Source: MPNP01 sp026710155 (GTDB lineage Bacteria > Pseudomonadota > Alphaproteobacteria > Rhodobacterales > Rhodobacteraceae). Taken from it: 64,000 bases of DNA. The notes below the pieces were generated by a model that saw nothing but the letters and a program-made list of their open reading frames with translations, searched no databases and was not told the origin of the DNA. The stretch is from NCBI GenBank assembly GCA_965200885.1, contig OZ241737.1, forward strand, positions 1,488,001 to 1,552,000, read 5' to 3'. The stretch's first letter is position 1. Every line of letters starts with the position of its first letter. The position numbers were made by a program, and so were the translations under genes. Shown here one piece after another: positions 17,853-27,104 of the stretch.

Positions 17853-19391
17853 ATGACTCTCAATTCAGTAAGGGTTAAGGTTAAGGATAACCGATCCCCC
17901 AAAATTATCGTTTTAGGTGTTGGCGGTGGCGGTGGAAACGCTGTCAAAAACATGACTCGCAAAGAATTGCAAGGGGTTGAATTTGCCATGGCCAATACGG
18001 ATGCGCAGGCATTGATGGACACTTCCGGTGAAATTGAAAACATTCAATTGGGAGAGGTAACGACACAGGGAATGGGTGCTGGCGCCAACCCAGATATTGG
18101 AAAGACTGCTGCCGAGGAGAATGAAGAGGAAATCAAGGAAATTCTCGCCGGCACCCATTTGTGCTTCATTACTGCAGGAATGGGAGGAGGCACTGGTACT
18201 GGTGCAAGTCCAATCATTGCCAAAATTGCCCGTGATCTAGATATTCTTACAGTTGGTGTGGTTACAAAACCGTTTTTCTTTGAAGGATCAAGAAGAATGG
18301 AGGTTGCAGAAAAGGGTATCAGGGAACTGGAAGAAATCGTCAATACACTTTTGGTTATTCCCAATCAAAATTTATTCTCGATTTCAAATGACTCCACCAC
18401 AACATTGAAGGCATTTGAGTTGGCGGATGATGTCCTTTATCACGGTGTGAAGAGTATTACTGACCTGATGGTCAGACCAGGTCTCATAAATCTGGATTTT
18501 GCCGATGTGAAATCAGTGCTGAAATATCCCGGAAGGGCAATGATGGGTGTTGGTACCTCCGATCATGGCAAGGAAGATGAAAGTCGGGGTAAAATCGCTG
18601 CACTGAATGCAATGAACAATCAGCTTCTTGAGGAAACAAATATTGGAAATGCCAAGGCTGTTCTGATCAATATCATTGGCGGAGAGGATCAAACACTGTT
18701 TGATTTAAGCGCTGCTTCGGAAGAAATCAGGAAACATGTCAAAGATGATGTCCATGTAATCGTGGGTACGACACATGACCCTGAATATACGGGCAAGATA
18801 TGTGTTTCCCTCGTTGCTGCCGGTCTCACCAGTTCAGAAGAATCTGTTTCGACAACTTATCAGAGAGAGGAAATTGCATCTGGTGAAGCGTGGGAATTTG
18901 AACCAACAATGCATGAAATTGATGAAGAAGGTTCTACAGGTATCTGGATGGATGAAGAATCCGAACAAATTCCAGAACATCTGGCAACCAGTGATGAAAA
19001 TCACCGGCAGGAAAGTTTCGATCTGAGTGAACCAATCATGGATAATGAAGCCACGGAAAATGGCAACATGGAAAATAGTATCGAAACCGAAGCCATTCCT
19101 GAAATGCCAATCAGGTCATTCACTGCACCCAAAAGAATGACTGATCAGGAATTGGATGAAAATTATCATCAGGGATTTGATTACAATCAGGATGAGGTCA
19201 ATCTTGGGTTCAGGGAAATGATAAGATCCATGCAGAATGAGAATGATGATTCTGTTGATCAACACGAGCAAATGTCGGATTCACCACAGAATGGAAAAGG
19301 CAACAATTCCAAATTCAATTTTCTGGGAAGAAGGACCAAGGTTGTTGAAAAGGTCAAGGTCCCTGCATTTATAAGGCGACAGGCCAACTGA
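17853..19391 (+). CDS. ftsZ: Cell division GTPase FtsZ
   Basis: FtsZ is the tubulin-like GTPase that forms the division ring. The 512-residue product has the N-terminal 'GVGGGGGNAV' loop, the tubulin signature 'GGGTGTGASP' near residue 111, and the T7 synergy loop 'NLDFADVKSVL' near 212. A long acidic linker of about 170 residues follows, and the chain ends with the FtsA/ZipA-binding peptide 'VPAFIRRQAN'. The length is typical of alphaproteobacterial FtsZ. In many relatives lpxC follows; here it does not. Confidence 0.97.
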   Translation: MTLNSVRVKVKDNRSPKIIVLGVGGGGGNAVKNMTRKELQGVEFAMANTDAQALMDTSGEIENIQLGEVTTQGMGAGANPDIGKTAAEENEEEIKEILAGTHLCFITAGMGGGTGTGASPIIAKIARDLDILTVGVVTKPFFFEGSRRMEVAEKGIRELEEIVNTLLVIPNQNLFSISNDSTTTLKAFELADDVLYHGVKSITDLMVRPGLINLDFADVKSVLKYPGRAMMGVGTSDHGKEDESRGKIAALNAMNNQLLEETNIGNAKAVLINIIGGEDQTLFDLSAASEEIRKHVKDDVHVIVGTTHDPEYTGKICVSLVAAGLTSSEESVSTTYQREEIASGEAWEFEPTMHEIDEEGSTGIWMDEESEQIPEHLATSDENHRQESFDLSEPIMDNEATENGNMENSIETEAIPEMPIRSFTAPKRMTDQELDENYHQGFDYNQDEVNLGFREMIRSMQNENDDSVDQHEQMSDSPQNGKGNNSKFNFLGRRTKVVEKVKVPAFIRRQAN

Positions 19392-19971
19392 CCTCAATTT
19401 TACTGCCTTTTTAACCTTTGCCTCCCAGGAAGGGGTGGCTGGCGAACCACCCAGTTCATTCTTTGGAACTTCGTCCTTGTTAGTGTGTTTTACACCTATC
19501 CAATATATGGTTGAAGTTGACATGTGGAGTTGATTTCATAACAAACCATCTGCACTCACTGGGCAAGGTATTAGCAAAAGATGCTTGTCGAGTTTAGGTG
19601 GGTCGATTTTCAAGAAGAAACTGCAACCATTGCGTCACCAACCATTTGTTATTCGTGAATTACTCCGTGGAGAAGGAGAAACAGACACACTTTGTTCACA
19701 ATGGCAGCAAATCACTGGAACTACAGGAATTGATGTCTGGATTTAGACCACGGGAGATTCAACGGGTAAATTACCCATCATTTTGGATGTAAAGCCATTT
19801 TCAAACTGAACTTTTCCAACCATTGTCAAAAACCATACTTTGATTAGGGAATCATGTATTTAAGTTGACAAATTTACAATTTGTAATTTACTAAAAAAGT
19901 GGTATTGTAATACTACATTGTATAAATATGCATGAGTCTTATGAGCATATTATGAAAATTTGGAGAACGAA
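19392..19971 (+). other. Spacer after ftsZ with a coding relic
   Basis: Just after ftsZ an imperfect hairpin with stem GGGTGG/CCACCC lies at about 19434-19453, without a good T run. Bases 19534-19746 form a 70-codon stop-free frame with no clear start; it ends 'RELLRGEGETDTLCSQWQQ' plus 13 residues and looks coding in composition, perhaps the tail of a lost gene. I do not recognise it. From 19800 the sequence becomes AT-rich and forms the leader of the next gene. Confidence 0.35.
19865..19893 (+). promoter_or_regulatory. Possible promoter with an internal dyad upstream of the poly-C secreted gene
   Basis: TTGACA at 19865-19870 is a perfect -35 element; the -10 region at 17-18 bases (TTACTA or TACTAA) is weak. 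The spacer contains a dyad, ACAAATT then TAC then AATTTGT (19868-19884), which could be an operator that makes this promoter regulator-dependent. The gap to ATG 19972 is about 75 bases. Confidence 0.35.
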
Positions 19972-20698
19972 ATGAAATTATCAAAATTATTAAGATTTAC
20001 CCCCCCCCCTTGCTAAATCAGCAACACTCACCGCCGCGCTGGTGGCAACGTTGATGGCCGCGCCGGTGCACGCCTACACCGCTGAAGACTGCGAGCGTGG
20101 ATACCGGATATACAATCACCCGTCCAAGGGGGAGCAGCGCGTTCCCGTTTCGATGCGGTACTGTCCGATCGAAGGCGAAAACCCCAACATGGCTAACCCA
20201 AACGCCACTCTCGATATCAATACCGGCATGATGGAACTTACCATGCCGCCACCCCGCGTTGTTCGCGGAACAATGATGAGAGCCAATAGAATCAACGTCA
20301 AGTTTAGCAATGTGCTCAATATCGTGGCTTACCGGGATGGTGACGACGGTAGCATCAAAGAGAGCGGCGAGCACAATGATAGGGAAATTTACGGGACACC
20401 CCACGGCAGCGCGAACTATGCCCGTGGCGCGTGCCAATCGGGGGATCAGATAAGCGCGGCGCATCGAACGGGGAATTTCAAGGATATCGGCCATTTCGAA
20501 TGGACTGAATGGGGTACAACCAAGCGGTTCGACATGAACAAATTTCTGTGCGGCAACCCCCAGCCGGGGACGACTTTCCGGGTCGAGCTTCGGGGCGAAC
20601 AGGGAGGCTTCAAGCGGGGTATGGTATATGATTATCCCTTCCCCAGGGGGAACGGTTGCCACGGGTATTATTGTTTCGTGACCGTGACGCTTCAATAA
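19972..20698 (+). pseudogene. GC-rich six-cysteine secreted protein, out of frame at a poly-C run (probably phase-variable OFF state)
   Basis: ATG 19972, preceded by GGAGAACGA, opens a signal peptide (MKLSKLLRFT...) that runs into ten C (20000-20009) and stops at TAA 20014. With nine C the frame would continue as Pro-Pro-Leu-Ala-Lys, then 'LTAALVATLMAAPVHA' with a signal peptidase site, and an exported domain of about 200 residues ending at 20698. The mature part has six cysteines, fits periplasmic or surface location, and matches no family I know. An internal ATG at 20054 cannot give export. The body is clearly richer in GC than the neighbouring genes, which suggests transfer. A second gene (29805) has the same leader and C run. 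The stop could also be an assembly error in the C run. Confidence 0.7.
20000..20009 (+). repeat. Homopolymer of ten C inside a signal peptide
   Basis: Ten consecutive C follow ATTTA. Loss of one C restores a frame encoding Thr-Pro-Pro-Leu in the signal peptide. Runs of this size in AT-rich genomes are rare and slip during replication, which is the usual basis of phase variation. Confidence 0.9.
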
Positions 20699-20714
20699 CC
20701 CCGTAACACACGCG

Positions 20715-20734
20715 GGGCGGTCTTCGGATCGCCC
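20715..20734 (+). terminator. Perfect UUCG hairpin after the secreted gene
   Basis: GGGCGGTC, loop TTCG, GATCGCCC form an eight-pair stem with one G-U pair 16 bases after the stop. A smaller CCCCG/CGGGG stem precedes it. No T run follows, so it may act as an mRNA stabiliser or a Rho-independent-like terminator without a tail. Confidence 0.5.
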
Positions 20735-20758
20735 AAATTAGAAACAAATCAAACAAAG

Positions 20759-20919
20759 GGGACTTATATACATAGGTTGACAAAAATGAATCTGCCTCTT
20801 CAAGTCCATGCAATGGATGCTGAAGTGGGGCACGAGGGAAGGTGATGCTCTCGTTGAGGCCCTAATGCGGGTTGTAGGCCCGTCATTTTCCAGTTTGTCA
20901 ACCTATGTATATAAGTCCC
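20759..20919. mobile_element. 161-bp MITE-like element, copy A
   Basis: A perfect 26-bp inverted repeat bounds the element: left arm 20759-20784, beginning GGGACTTATATACATAGG, and right arm 20894-20919. The interior of about 110 bases encodes no transposase. The size and perfect termini fit a miniature inverted-repeat transposable element or a deleted insertion sequence. The left terminus matches that of a second element at 49336 at 22 of 26 positions, so this is a family. No clear target duplication is visible. Confidence 0.75.
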
Positions 20920-21159
20920 TTATATTTTTGAGCCTGAATCATAAGTCAAAAAAACAATAAAATGGGTACCGAAACCGTCAAGGGATTTTCACCTCTCGGG
21001 CTTCTTGGATACTGTTCTTACCGAACAAGTTTGAGGATTTGACAGGGAAGGTGTTGCAAAGGTCGAGTATTCAGTTTTGGCACGGGGTATGTCGGGTTAC
21101 CGTTTGACTTCGTGTACCTTTGAAATGATCAACCCCGTGAACAGCTATTTCGGTTAAAC
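20920..21159. other. Spacer between the mobile element and the YbdK-type gene
   Basis: Nothing convincing is coded in this stretch on either strand. It is the downstream region of the minus-strand ligase gene. No terminator hairpin with a T run is visible. Confidence 0.4.
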
Positions 21160-22290
21160 TCAAGTCCTCAAGAATTCATTCATCAGGAAATCAACCACCT
21201 TTTTTGAGGATTCCAGACTGGAATTTCCCTCGTCAAGGGCATCTTGATATATTTTTCTTTGTTTGTCACTTGAACTGCCGTTTTTTGCAATATCCCTGAT
21301 TCTCACCAGATAATCTTCGCATGACAATTCAGTTGCATCGTACCATAGCAAATCAATTATCTCTTCAGTCAGGTCTTCAAAGGGAACCAGTTTGTTTTTT
21401 CCAAGGTCAATCAAATCACCTGAAACGCCATAGCGTTGTGCCTTCCATCTGTTCTCGGTAATCAGACTTCGATGATAGGGTCTCCAGGTTTGGTTTGAAG
21501 CCCTTAATCTGTAAAGATAGGCAATGAGGGATTGATAGGTTGCAACCAGTCCCATGGTATCCCGCAAGTTACTGCAGATATCGGTAATTCGTTGTTCGAG
21601 TGTGGGGAATTTGGCCGATGGCCTGATATCCCACCAAATCTTGCTTGAATCTTCAATGCACTTCGTGGAAACCAGGGAATTGATCAAATCAACATAACTT
21701 GAGTGGGAATCCAGCCTGTCGGGCAATCCTGTTCTGGGCAGGGTATCGAATACCGCAAGCCGGTAAGAGGAATGGGCAGTATCCTCACCTTCCCAAAATG
21801 GTGAAGAGCATGACAGGGCCAGCAAATGTGGAAGAAAATAACTTGCCTGATTCATCAGGTCGATACGCAATTCTTCATCTTCAATTTCGATATGGATATG
21901 CATCCCGCAGATCAGGAGTCTTCTAGCCGTAAGACCAAGATCCGAGGTCAAGGTGTTGTATCTTTCCTTGGGAGTATGAGTCTGATCTTTCCAGGCAGCA
22001 AAGGGATGCGTGGAGGCTGCAATTGGTGCATAACCGAAATCGCTGCATATTTGTGAAAGTGTGGTTCTGAGGGATAGAAGTTCCTTGTAGGATTCACTCA
22101 CATTGGCATTCGGCTTGGTACCCACCTCAACTTGGCATTGTAGGTATTCATTTACCACCTGACCTTTTATCTCGTCTTGGCAAACCTCCATGAACCTTGG
22201 GTCTGGTTGACGAATCAGATCCTTGGTCGTTGGGTCAACCAGCAAATATTCTTCTTCTATACCAAGTCTGAAAGAAGGTCTTTGGGCCAT
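21160..22290 (-). CDS. YbdK-type carboxylate-amine ligase (glutamate-cysteine ligase-like)
   Basis: The 376-residue product starts 'FRLGIEEEYLLVD', the signature of the GCS2/YbdK family, and has 'CGMHIHIEI' near residue 128 and 'WWDIRPSAKFPTLEQRI' near 222. Both blocks hold metal and substrate residues. Enzymes of the family join glutamate and cysteine weakly, and the true substrate is often unknown. The length is typical. The gene stands alone: the island of mobile sequence lies downstream and tRNA-Glu upstream. I infer a cytoplasmic ATP-dependent ligase. Confidence 0.88.
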   Translation of the reverse strand: MAQRPSFRLGIEEEYLLVDPTTKDLIRQPDPRFMEVCQDEIKGQVVNEYLQCQVEVGTKPNANVSESYKELLSLRTTLSQICSDFGYAPIAASTHPFAAWKDQTHTPKERYNTLTSDLGLTARRLLICGMHIHIEIEDEELRIDLMNQASYFLPHLLALSCSSPFWEGEDTAHSSYRLAVFDTLPRTGLPDRLDSHSSYVDLINSLVSTKCIEDSSKIWWDIRPSAKFPTLEQRITDICSNLRDTMGLVATYQSLIAYLYRLRASNQTWRPYHRSLITENRWKAQRYGVSGDLIDLGKNKLVPFEDLTEEIIDLLWYDATELSCEDYLVRIRDIAKNGSSSDKQRKIYQDALDEGNSSLESSKKVVDFLMNEFLRT

Positions 22291-22436
22291 TTTAACCTAT
22301 GATGTTGTGGGAGAGTGACTGTAAGATAAAGTTCCATGGTGATTCAAACTCGAAAAAAAGATTGCAGGATTTAAGTATGGAACTTTTGTTTTGTAGGGAA
22401 TTATTGATTAGAAGGCAAGGTGTTTGAAATAAACAA

Positions 22437-22511
22437 TGGCAGTCCCTAGGGGAATCGAACCCCTCTTTCCAGGTTGAAAACCTGGCGTCCTAACCGATAG
22501 ACGAAGGGACC
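22437..22511 (-). tRNA. tRNA-Glu (TTC)
   Basis: Read on the minus strand the sequence starts GGTCCCTTCGTCTATCGG and folds as a cloverleaf: acceptor stem GGTCCCT/AGGGACT (with a G-U first pair), anticodon stem CCAGG/CCTGG around loop TTTTCAA with anticodon TTC, and T arm GAGGGGTTCGATTCCCCT. Discriminator G and CCA are encoded (22437-22440). Confidence 0.95.
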
Positions 22512-22570
22512 GCAGTGGTTCCCTATTTATTAAGCAATTGGTTACCATTCAAGATTTTTGCCAAAATTTT

Positions 22571-24349
22571 CTAACTTGGTGTTGCAGCATCCTCCACCAT
22601 AATGGTTGGGATGGTTTTCCCGCTTTTGACAAAACTGGTTAAAGTGCCTGCTATATGGATTTTGTTTTTTCGGGAACCCATGAGGAATTTTTTTAGTTGC
22701 AACCTCTTTGTGTTGGGTAAAAATCCATCAATTCGGTTGCCGATCTCATCTTCAAAAACAAGCTTGTACCGTTCATTGCCCAGATTGACTCTCGAGCGAA
22801 CATACTGGTTGGCAAATCCGTAGCGGGGTTTGGGAGAATTGATACCAAAGGGTTCAAGTTGAGACAGTTTTTCAATGAGTGAAATGGTCACTCCGCGAGT
22901 GGTGAGTAGACCGTCGATAAAGACAGGGTATGTATCTCTCCAGATTTCTCTTTGGAAATACAATTCTGCAATCACCCGCTCAGTAAAGTGATTGATATTT
23001 TGAGGGAGCAGTTCAAGCATGATCCACATGGCATTCCCGCCCCCCGCCTCCACCAGTTTGTCATTGATGCAATTAGCTGCAATTATTCCCAGATTTATGC
23101 CAGGTATGGATTGCCCGATGGCTATGACCTTGGAGTCGAAATGGGTCATGAGAATGGTGGGCTTGCCGGTTTCCTGATTTATCCTTGCAACAATATTTTC
23201 CATGATTCCAAGAGGACAGTTTTCATGACAGGCCCAAATCAGAGGGGTTTCAGTACCTGTTCCGCTGATTTTCAAGTAGAAATTTTCATAATATTCTTCG
23301 CTCAGCTCTTTTGATGTTCGGTACAAATCATTCAATCGATTTACGATTTCAGCAGACTTCCTCCTGTTGATTGTTGACAATAAATCAAATCCCAATTGAC
23401 TTTGCTGGATTATGTCTCCGGCACATATCCTTGACCCCAATTGAAATGCCATTTGGGAAGAGGTGATGGGCTTTTTCAAGGATAGGGTATCCAGCAGTTC
23501 CGTTAGTGCTGCATTCTCACGCTTGTGGACACTTGTCAAACCAATCTTTACCAGAGCCCGGTTGAGCTTTATCATGGGAAGATGGTCCGAAACCGTTCCC
23601 ACGGCAATAAGATCAAGAAATTGGTATAAATCCACTGTTTGGCGGTTGTTGTTTCTTAGCAAACGATTGGTTGCGACCATCAAGAGAAAAAACATTCCGG
23701 CAATTCCCAGATATGACAAATCGGGATTTTCATCGAATCTGTTGGAATTGATTAACGCATAGACCCCTGGAAGGTGTTCCACACTGATTTGGTCATCAAC
23801 AATGATCACATCGGTATCGGGGATCCAATCCGAACCAAATTCAAAATTGGTGCCACATCCCAGGCAGATTATCATGTCATGCTCTTTTGATAATTCTTCA
23901 AATTGGTTTCTGGTGGGAAAATACCCCTCAGTTTCTTTTTCGATTTGCAGATGAGCTATGCCTTTCGAGTGACAGGCAAGCCATTTGTCCAGTGAAGCCG
24001 CCGAACAGATTGATCCCAATCGTCCGTTTGATATTACAGCAAATTTTTCACCCGCCATAATACCCCTGTATATTCTGTGAGCCGCTTTATCCATATCCAA
24101 TAAATCACTTGGATCGAACATGGCATTCTTTAGCATGGGATTGAGGAACACCTCAACCTCTTCAGGTTCAAGATTCATTCTTGCAAGGGATCGTGCGATA
24201 ATGTCTTCAATGTTGCATAGCTGCTTCAATCGCATTGATCGCTTGTCCTGTTCAGGAGTAAGCCCCAACCATTGGCGATTAGTACAGGATGTTCTCACTC
24301 CTAAAAAGGTATTGGGATTATGTATTTCTGGGGTATGCAACCTAACCAA
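22571..24349 (-). CDS. recJ: RecJ homologue lacking most catalytic residues
   Basis: The 592-residue product has the length and order of RecJ, the 5'-3' single-strand DNA exonuclease of the DHH family. It starts with 'FLGVRTSCTNRQWLGL', as alphaproteobacterial RecJ does. But the metal-binding motifs are altered: the D-x-D-x-D-G motif is SNGRLGS (107-113), VDCG is LGCG (163-166), DHH is DDQ (185-187) and GGGHAM is GGGNAM. Only the later Asp in 'TVSDHLP' remains. The reading frame is intact and long, so this is not simple decay. Location downstream of glpX and hom is the standard alphaproteobacterial setting. I infer a DNA-binding or structural protein without nuclease activity. Confidence 0.85.
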   Translation of the reverse strand: MVRLHTPEIHNPNTFLGVRTSCTNRQWLGLTPEQDKRSMRLKQLCNIEDIIARSLARMNLEPEEVEVFLNPMLKNAMFDPSDLLDMDKAAHRIYRGIMAGEKFAVISNGRLGSICSAASLDKWLACHSKGIAHLQIEKETEGYFPTRNQFEELSKEHDMIICLGCGTNFEFGSDWIPDTDVIIVDDQISVEHLPGVYALINSNRFDENPDLSYLGIAGMFFLLMVATNRLLRNNNRQTVDLYQFLDLIAVGTVSDHLPMIKLNRALVKIGLTSVHKRENAALTELLDTLSLKKPITSSQMAFQLGSRICAGDIIQQSQLGFDLLSTINRRKSAEIVNRLNDLYRTSKELSEEYYENFYLKISGTGTETPLIWACHENCPLGIMENIVARINQETGKPTILMTHFDSKVIAIGQSIPGINLGIIAANCINDKLVEAGGGNAMWIMLELLPQNINHFTERVIAELYFQREIWRDTYPVFIDGLLTTRGVTISLIEKLSQLEPFGINSPKPRYGFANQYVRSRVNLGNERYKLVFEDEIGNRIDGFLPNTKRLQLKKFLMGSRKNKIHIAGTLTSFVKSGKTIPTIMVEDAATPS

Positions 24350-24524
24350 CAGTTTGATTGTTTTTTCAATAATGAAATTGGGATTTCTATATTCCCATAA
24401 TTGTTGAAACTTTCAAAAAACTCAAACCATGTTTACAATAAATTTAAAGATAATGGTTTTTCCCTGTTGGTGAAATGAGTAACAATTTTTGGTTGCCTAC
24501 CGGAATTTAATGGTCTCCAGAGAT

Positions 24525-25499
24525 TTATTTTACCACTTGAATTGGGTGAGAATAAATCATTCGTCTTCTGGAACCGGTTTTTGAACGTAAAAGAATGGTA
24601 TCTGTTTCCAGATACCCTGGCAATTTTTTGATACCTCTCAACAGGGAGCCGCCGGTTACACCGGTTGCCGAAAATATAATGTCTGACTGAACCAATTCAT
24701 CAAGCGAATAAATCCTGTCCAGATTAGTGATATCCATTTTTCTTGCCTTCGCTTTTTCCGCATCATTTCGAAACAGTAATCTACCAAAGATTTGACCTCC
24801 AAGACATTTCAAAGCTGCAGCTGCAAGTACACCCTCCGGAGCACCTCCGATGCCCATGTAAACATCGATGCCGGTAACCTCCGGTTCTGAACAATGCATT
24901 ATAGCCGCAACATCACCATCGGTAATCAATCTGACCGCCACTCCCAAATTCCTGAGTTCTCCAATCAATTCCCTGTGCCTTGGCCGATCCAACACACAGG
25001 AAGAAATGTCCTCGGGTTTACAACCCTTGTATCTGGCAAGGGTATCAATAATTTCAGAAGGGCTTGAATCGAGTGAGACAATATCCTTGGGATAGGAAGG
25101 TCCAATTGCCAGTTTCTGCATATACACATCCGGCGATTTCAAAATGGATCCCTTGGGTCCCATGGCAATAACGGTCAACGCATTGGGCAGGTCCTTTGCC
25201 GTCAAGGTGGTGCCCTCAAGGGGATCAAGGGCAATATCCACTTCGGGGCCATTGCCAGTACCCACATGTTCTCCGATGTATAGCATGGGAGCTTCATCTC
25301 GTTCGCCTTCACCGATGACCACTTCACCTGCAATATCCAGTAAATTAAGTTGTTCCCGCATGGCATCAACAGCAGCTTGATCGGCAATTTTTTCATTGCC
25401 ACGTCCGATCTGGGCAGCTGAAGCCAATGCTGCAGCTTCGGTTATCCTTGCCAGCCCTAGAGACAGCATTCGATCCTTGAATTCGGCCAGCAGACTCAT
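24525..25499 (-). CDS. glpX: Class II fructose-1,6-bisphosphatase GlpX
   Basis: GlpX hydrolyses fructose-1,6-bisphosphate in gluconeogenesis. The product has 324 residues with 'GEVVIGEGERDEAPML' near residue 57, 'DIALDPLEGTTLTA' near 85 and the 'GIGGAPEGVLAAAALKCLGG' block near 217. These contain the metal ligands and phosphate contacts of the family. The gene sits between hom and recJ, 43 bases after hom on the same strand, and is probably co-transcribed with it. Confidence 0.95.
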   Translation of the reverse strand: MSLLAEFKDRMLSLGLARITEAAALASAAQIGRGNEKIADQAAVDAMREQLNLLDIAGEVVIGEGERDEAPMLYIGEHVGTGNGPEVDIALDPLEGTTLTAKDLPNALTVIAMGPKGSILKSPDVYMQKLAIGPSYPKDIVSLDSSPSEIIDTLARYKGCKPEDISSCVLDRPRHRELIGELRNLGVAVRLITDGDVAAIMHCSEPEVTGIDVYMGIGGAPEGVLAAAALKCLGGQIFGRLLFRNDAEKAKARKMDITNLDRIYSLDELVQSDIIFSATGVTGGSLLRGIKKLPGYLETDTILLRSKTGSRRRMIYSHPIQVVK

Positions 25500-25542
25500 G
25501 ATTGATCAATAACCAATTGCATAAACACCGGGGTTGAAATAA

Positions 25543-26829
25543 TCAGATTTCCTCAATTCTGATGGTAACTGGTTCCTCCAATGAAACATCGGAGTTTCTG
25601 ATTTGGTCCAATGCAACATCAAGTTTGGTTCTGTTGATTTTATGGGTAACAATTATAACCGGTGCCTGACTGGTCGCATGACTGTATTGCCTCATGCGAT
25701 CAATGGATATGCCGGCATTGCCAAGGGCAAGAGCAATTTGGGCTAGGACCCCGGGTTCATCCTTCAACAGCAACCTCAGGTAATAGGGTACTTCGACTGC
25801 CGATTTGCAGGGCTTGGCCTTTTTGAGTTTGTTGGCACTAATACCAAACATGGGTATCCTTGTTCCCCGGGCAAGTTCGACAAGATCTGATAAAACCGAT
25901 GAAGCAGTCGGTCCACTTCCCGCTCCTGGTCCCTGCAAACAAATGGTTCCAACAAAATCACCTTCAAATACAACTAGATTGGTTGCCTCCTCGATGAGCC
26001 CAAGGGGTGATTTTTCAAGGACAAGGCAGGGCTGGGTTCTTTGTTCAAGGCCATTTGCCGTAAATTTGGAGATACCCAACAATTTGATTCGAAATCCCAT
26101 ATCCTTGGCCTGCTCGATATCTCCAATGGAAATTCTTTCAATCCCCTCTATTTCCATATTGTCAAAATCGACCCTTGTACCATAGGCGATCGAACTGAGG
26201 AGTGCGAGTTTATGTCCGGCGTCGATGCCTCCAACATCCAGAGTGGGGTCAGCTTCAAGGTAGCCAAGCTTCTGGGCATCCTCGAATACTTCCTGATAGG
26301 TGAGTTTATCCTTCTCCATTCTTGTCAGAATGTAGTTGCAGGTGCCATTCATGACTCCCAATATCCGGGTTATGCGATTACCGGCCAGACTCTCAGTCAG
26401 GGATTTGACAGCCGGAATACCCCCGGCAACGGCAGCTTCATAACGAATACAACATTTGCATTCCTCGGCAAGTTCAGCCAGTTCCTGGCCATGATGGGCC
26501 AACATGGCCTTGTTGGCGGTTATGACATCCTTGCCATTTCTCAATGCTGTCTTTACTGATTCCAGAGCCACCCCCTCGGAACCACCCATCAGTTCAACAA
26601 AAACATCAATATCAGGTCTTTTTGCCAATTCACTGGGGTTATCTTCCCAACTGTATCCAGTCAGATCCAAACCCCTGTCCTTATGCCTGTTTTGAGCTGA
26701 AATGGATGTAATCCTGATGATTTTTCCGGATCTTGCACCAATATTGGCCTCATTTAGTTGGAGCATCCTGACAACCCCTTGACCAACAGTACCCAAACCG
26801 GCAATTCCAATTTTCAAATCCGTACCCAT
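25543..26829 (-). CDS. hom: Homoserine dehydrogenase with ACT domain
   Basis: This enzyme reduces aspartate semialdehyde to homoserine in the threonine and methionine pathways. The 428-residue product has an N-terminal NAD(P) loop 'GIAGLGTVGQGV', the catalytic block 'GIPAVKSL' near residue 137 and 'LGYLEADPTLDVGGIDAGHKL' region near 190 with the catalytic Lys and Asp. A C-terminal ACT domain (about 350-428) suggests feedback by threonine. A small lipoprotein gene lies 16 bases upstream on the same strand. Confidence 0.95.
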   Translation of the reverse strand: MGTDLKIGIAGLGTVGQGVVRMLQLNEANIGARSGKIIRITSISAQNRHKDRGLDLTGYSWEDNPSELAKRPDIDVFVELMGGSEGVALESVKTALRNGKDVITANKAMLAHHGQELAELAEECKCCIRYEAAVAGGIPAVKSLTESLAGNRITRILGVMNGTCNYILTRMEKDKLTYQEVFEDAQKLGYLEADPTLDVGGIDAGHKLALLSSIAYGTRVDFDNMEIEGIERISIGDIEQAKDMGFRIKLLGISKFTANGLEQRTQPCLVLEKSPLGLIEEATNLVVFEGDFVGTICLQGPGAGSGPTASSVLSDLVELARGTRIPMFGISANKLKKAKPCKSAVEVPYYLRLLLKDEPGVLAQIALALGNAGISIDRMRQYSHATSQAPVIIVTHKINRTKLDVALDQIRNSDVSLEEPVTIRIEEI

Positions 26830-26845
26830 TTACCGCTCCAAAATA

Positions 26846-27061
26846 TTAAAAATCAGTTATGTCAAGGCGCGACTTTTCCCCGTCTGGATCTTGCGGAGAT
26901 TCAAATCCTGAGAGGGGCAAAAACTCGGCATCCTTCTCAAGATCAACATTGTTGCTCATCGATTTTTCAATCTCGATGATTTCTTCGGAGGGAGGTATGC
27001 AACCAGCCAGAATCACCAACGAAAACAAGGCGGTCAGCAATCCAAAAAAAGAATATTTCAT
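26846..27061 (-). CDS. Small lipoprotein of unknown function
   Basis: From ATG 27061 the product is 71 residues. It starts with a short basic end, a hydrophobic stretch and the lipobox L-A-G-C near residues 17-20, so it should be lipidated at the Cys and sorted by Lol. The mature part is acidic and low in complexity ('PSEEIIEIEKSM'), with no domain I recognise. It lies between glyA and hom on the same strand, 43 bases after glyA. The frame is open further upstream but only inside glyA. Confidence 0.65.
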   Translation of the reverse strand: MKYSFFGLLTALFSLVILAGCIPPSEEIIEIEKSMSNNVDLEKDAEFLPLSGFESPQDPDGEKSRLDITDF

Positions 27062-27104
27062 AAATAATTCACTTGCATAGGTTGATGAACGATTCGATTC
27101 TTTT

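Noticed and set aside
20018..20695. 225-codon minus-strand frame opposite the GC-rich secreted gene
   Set aside because: GC-rich coding DNA often leaves the antisense frame open. The plus strand has the signal peptide, leader and conserved cysteines, so the plus strand is the gene.
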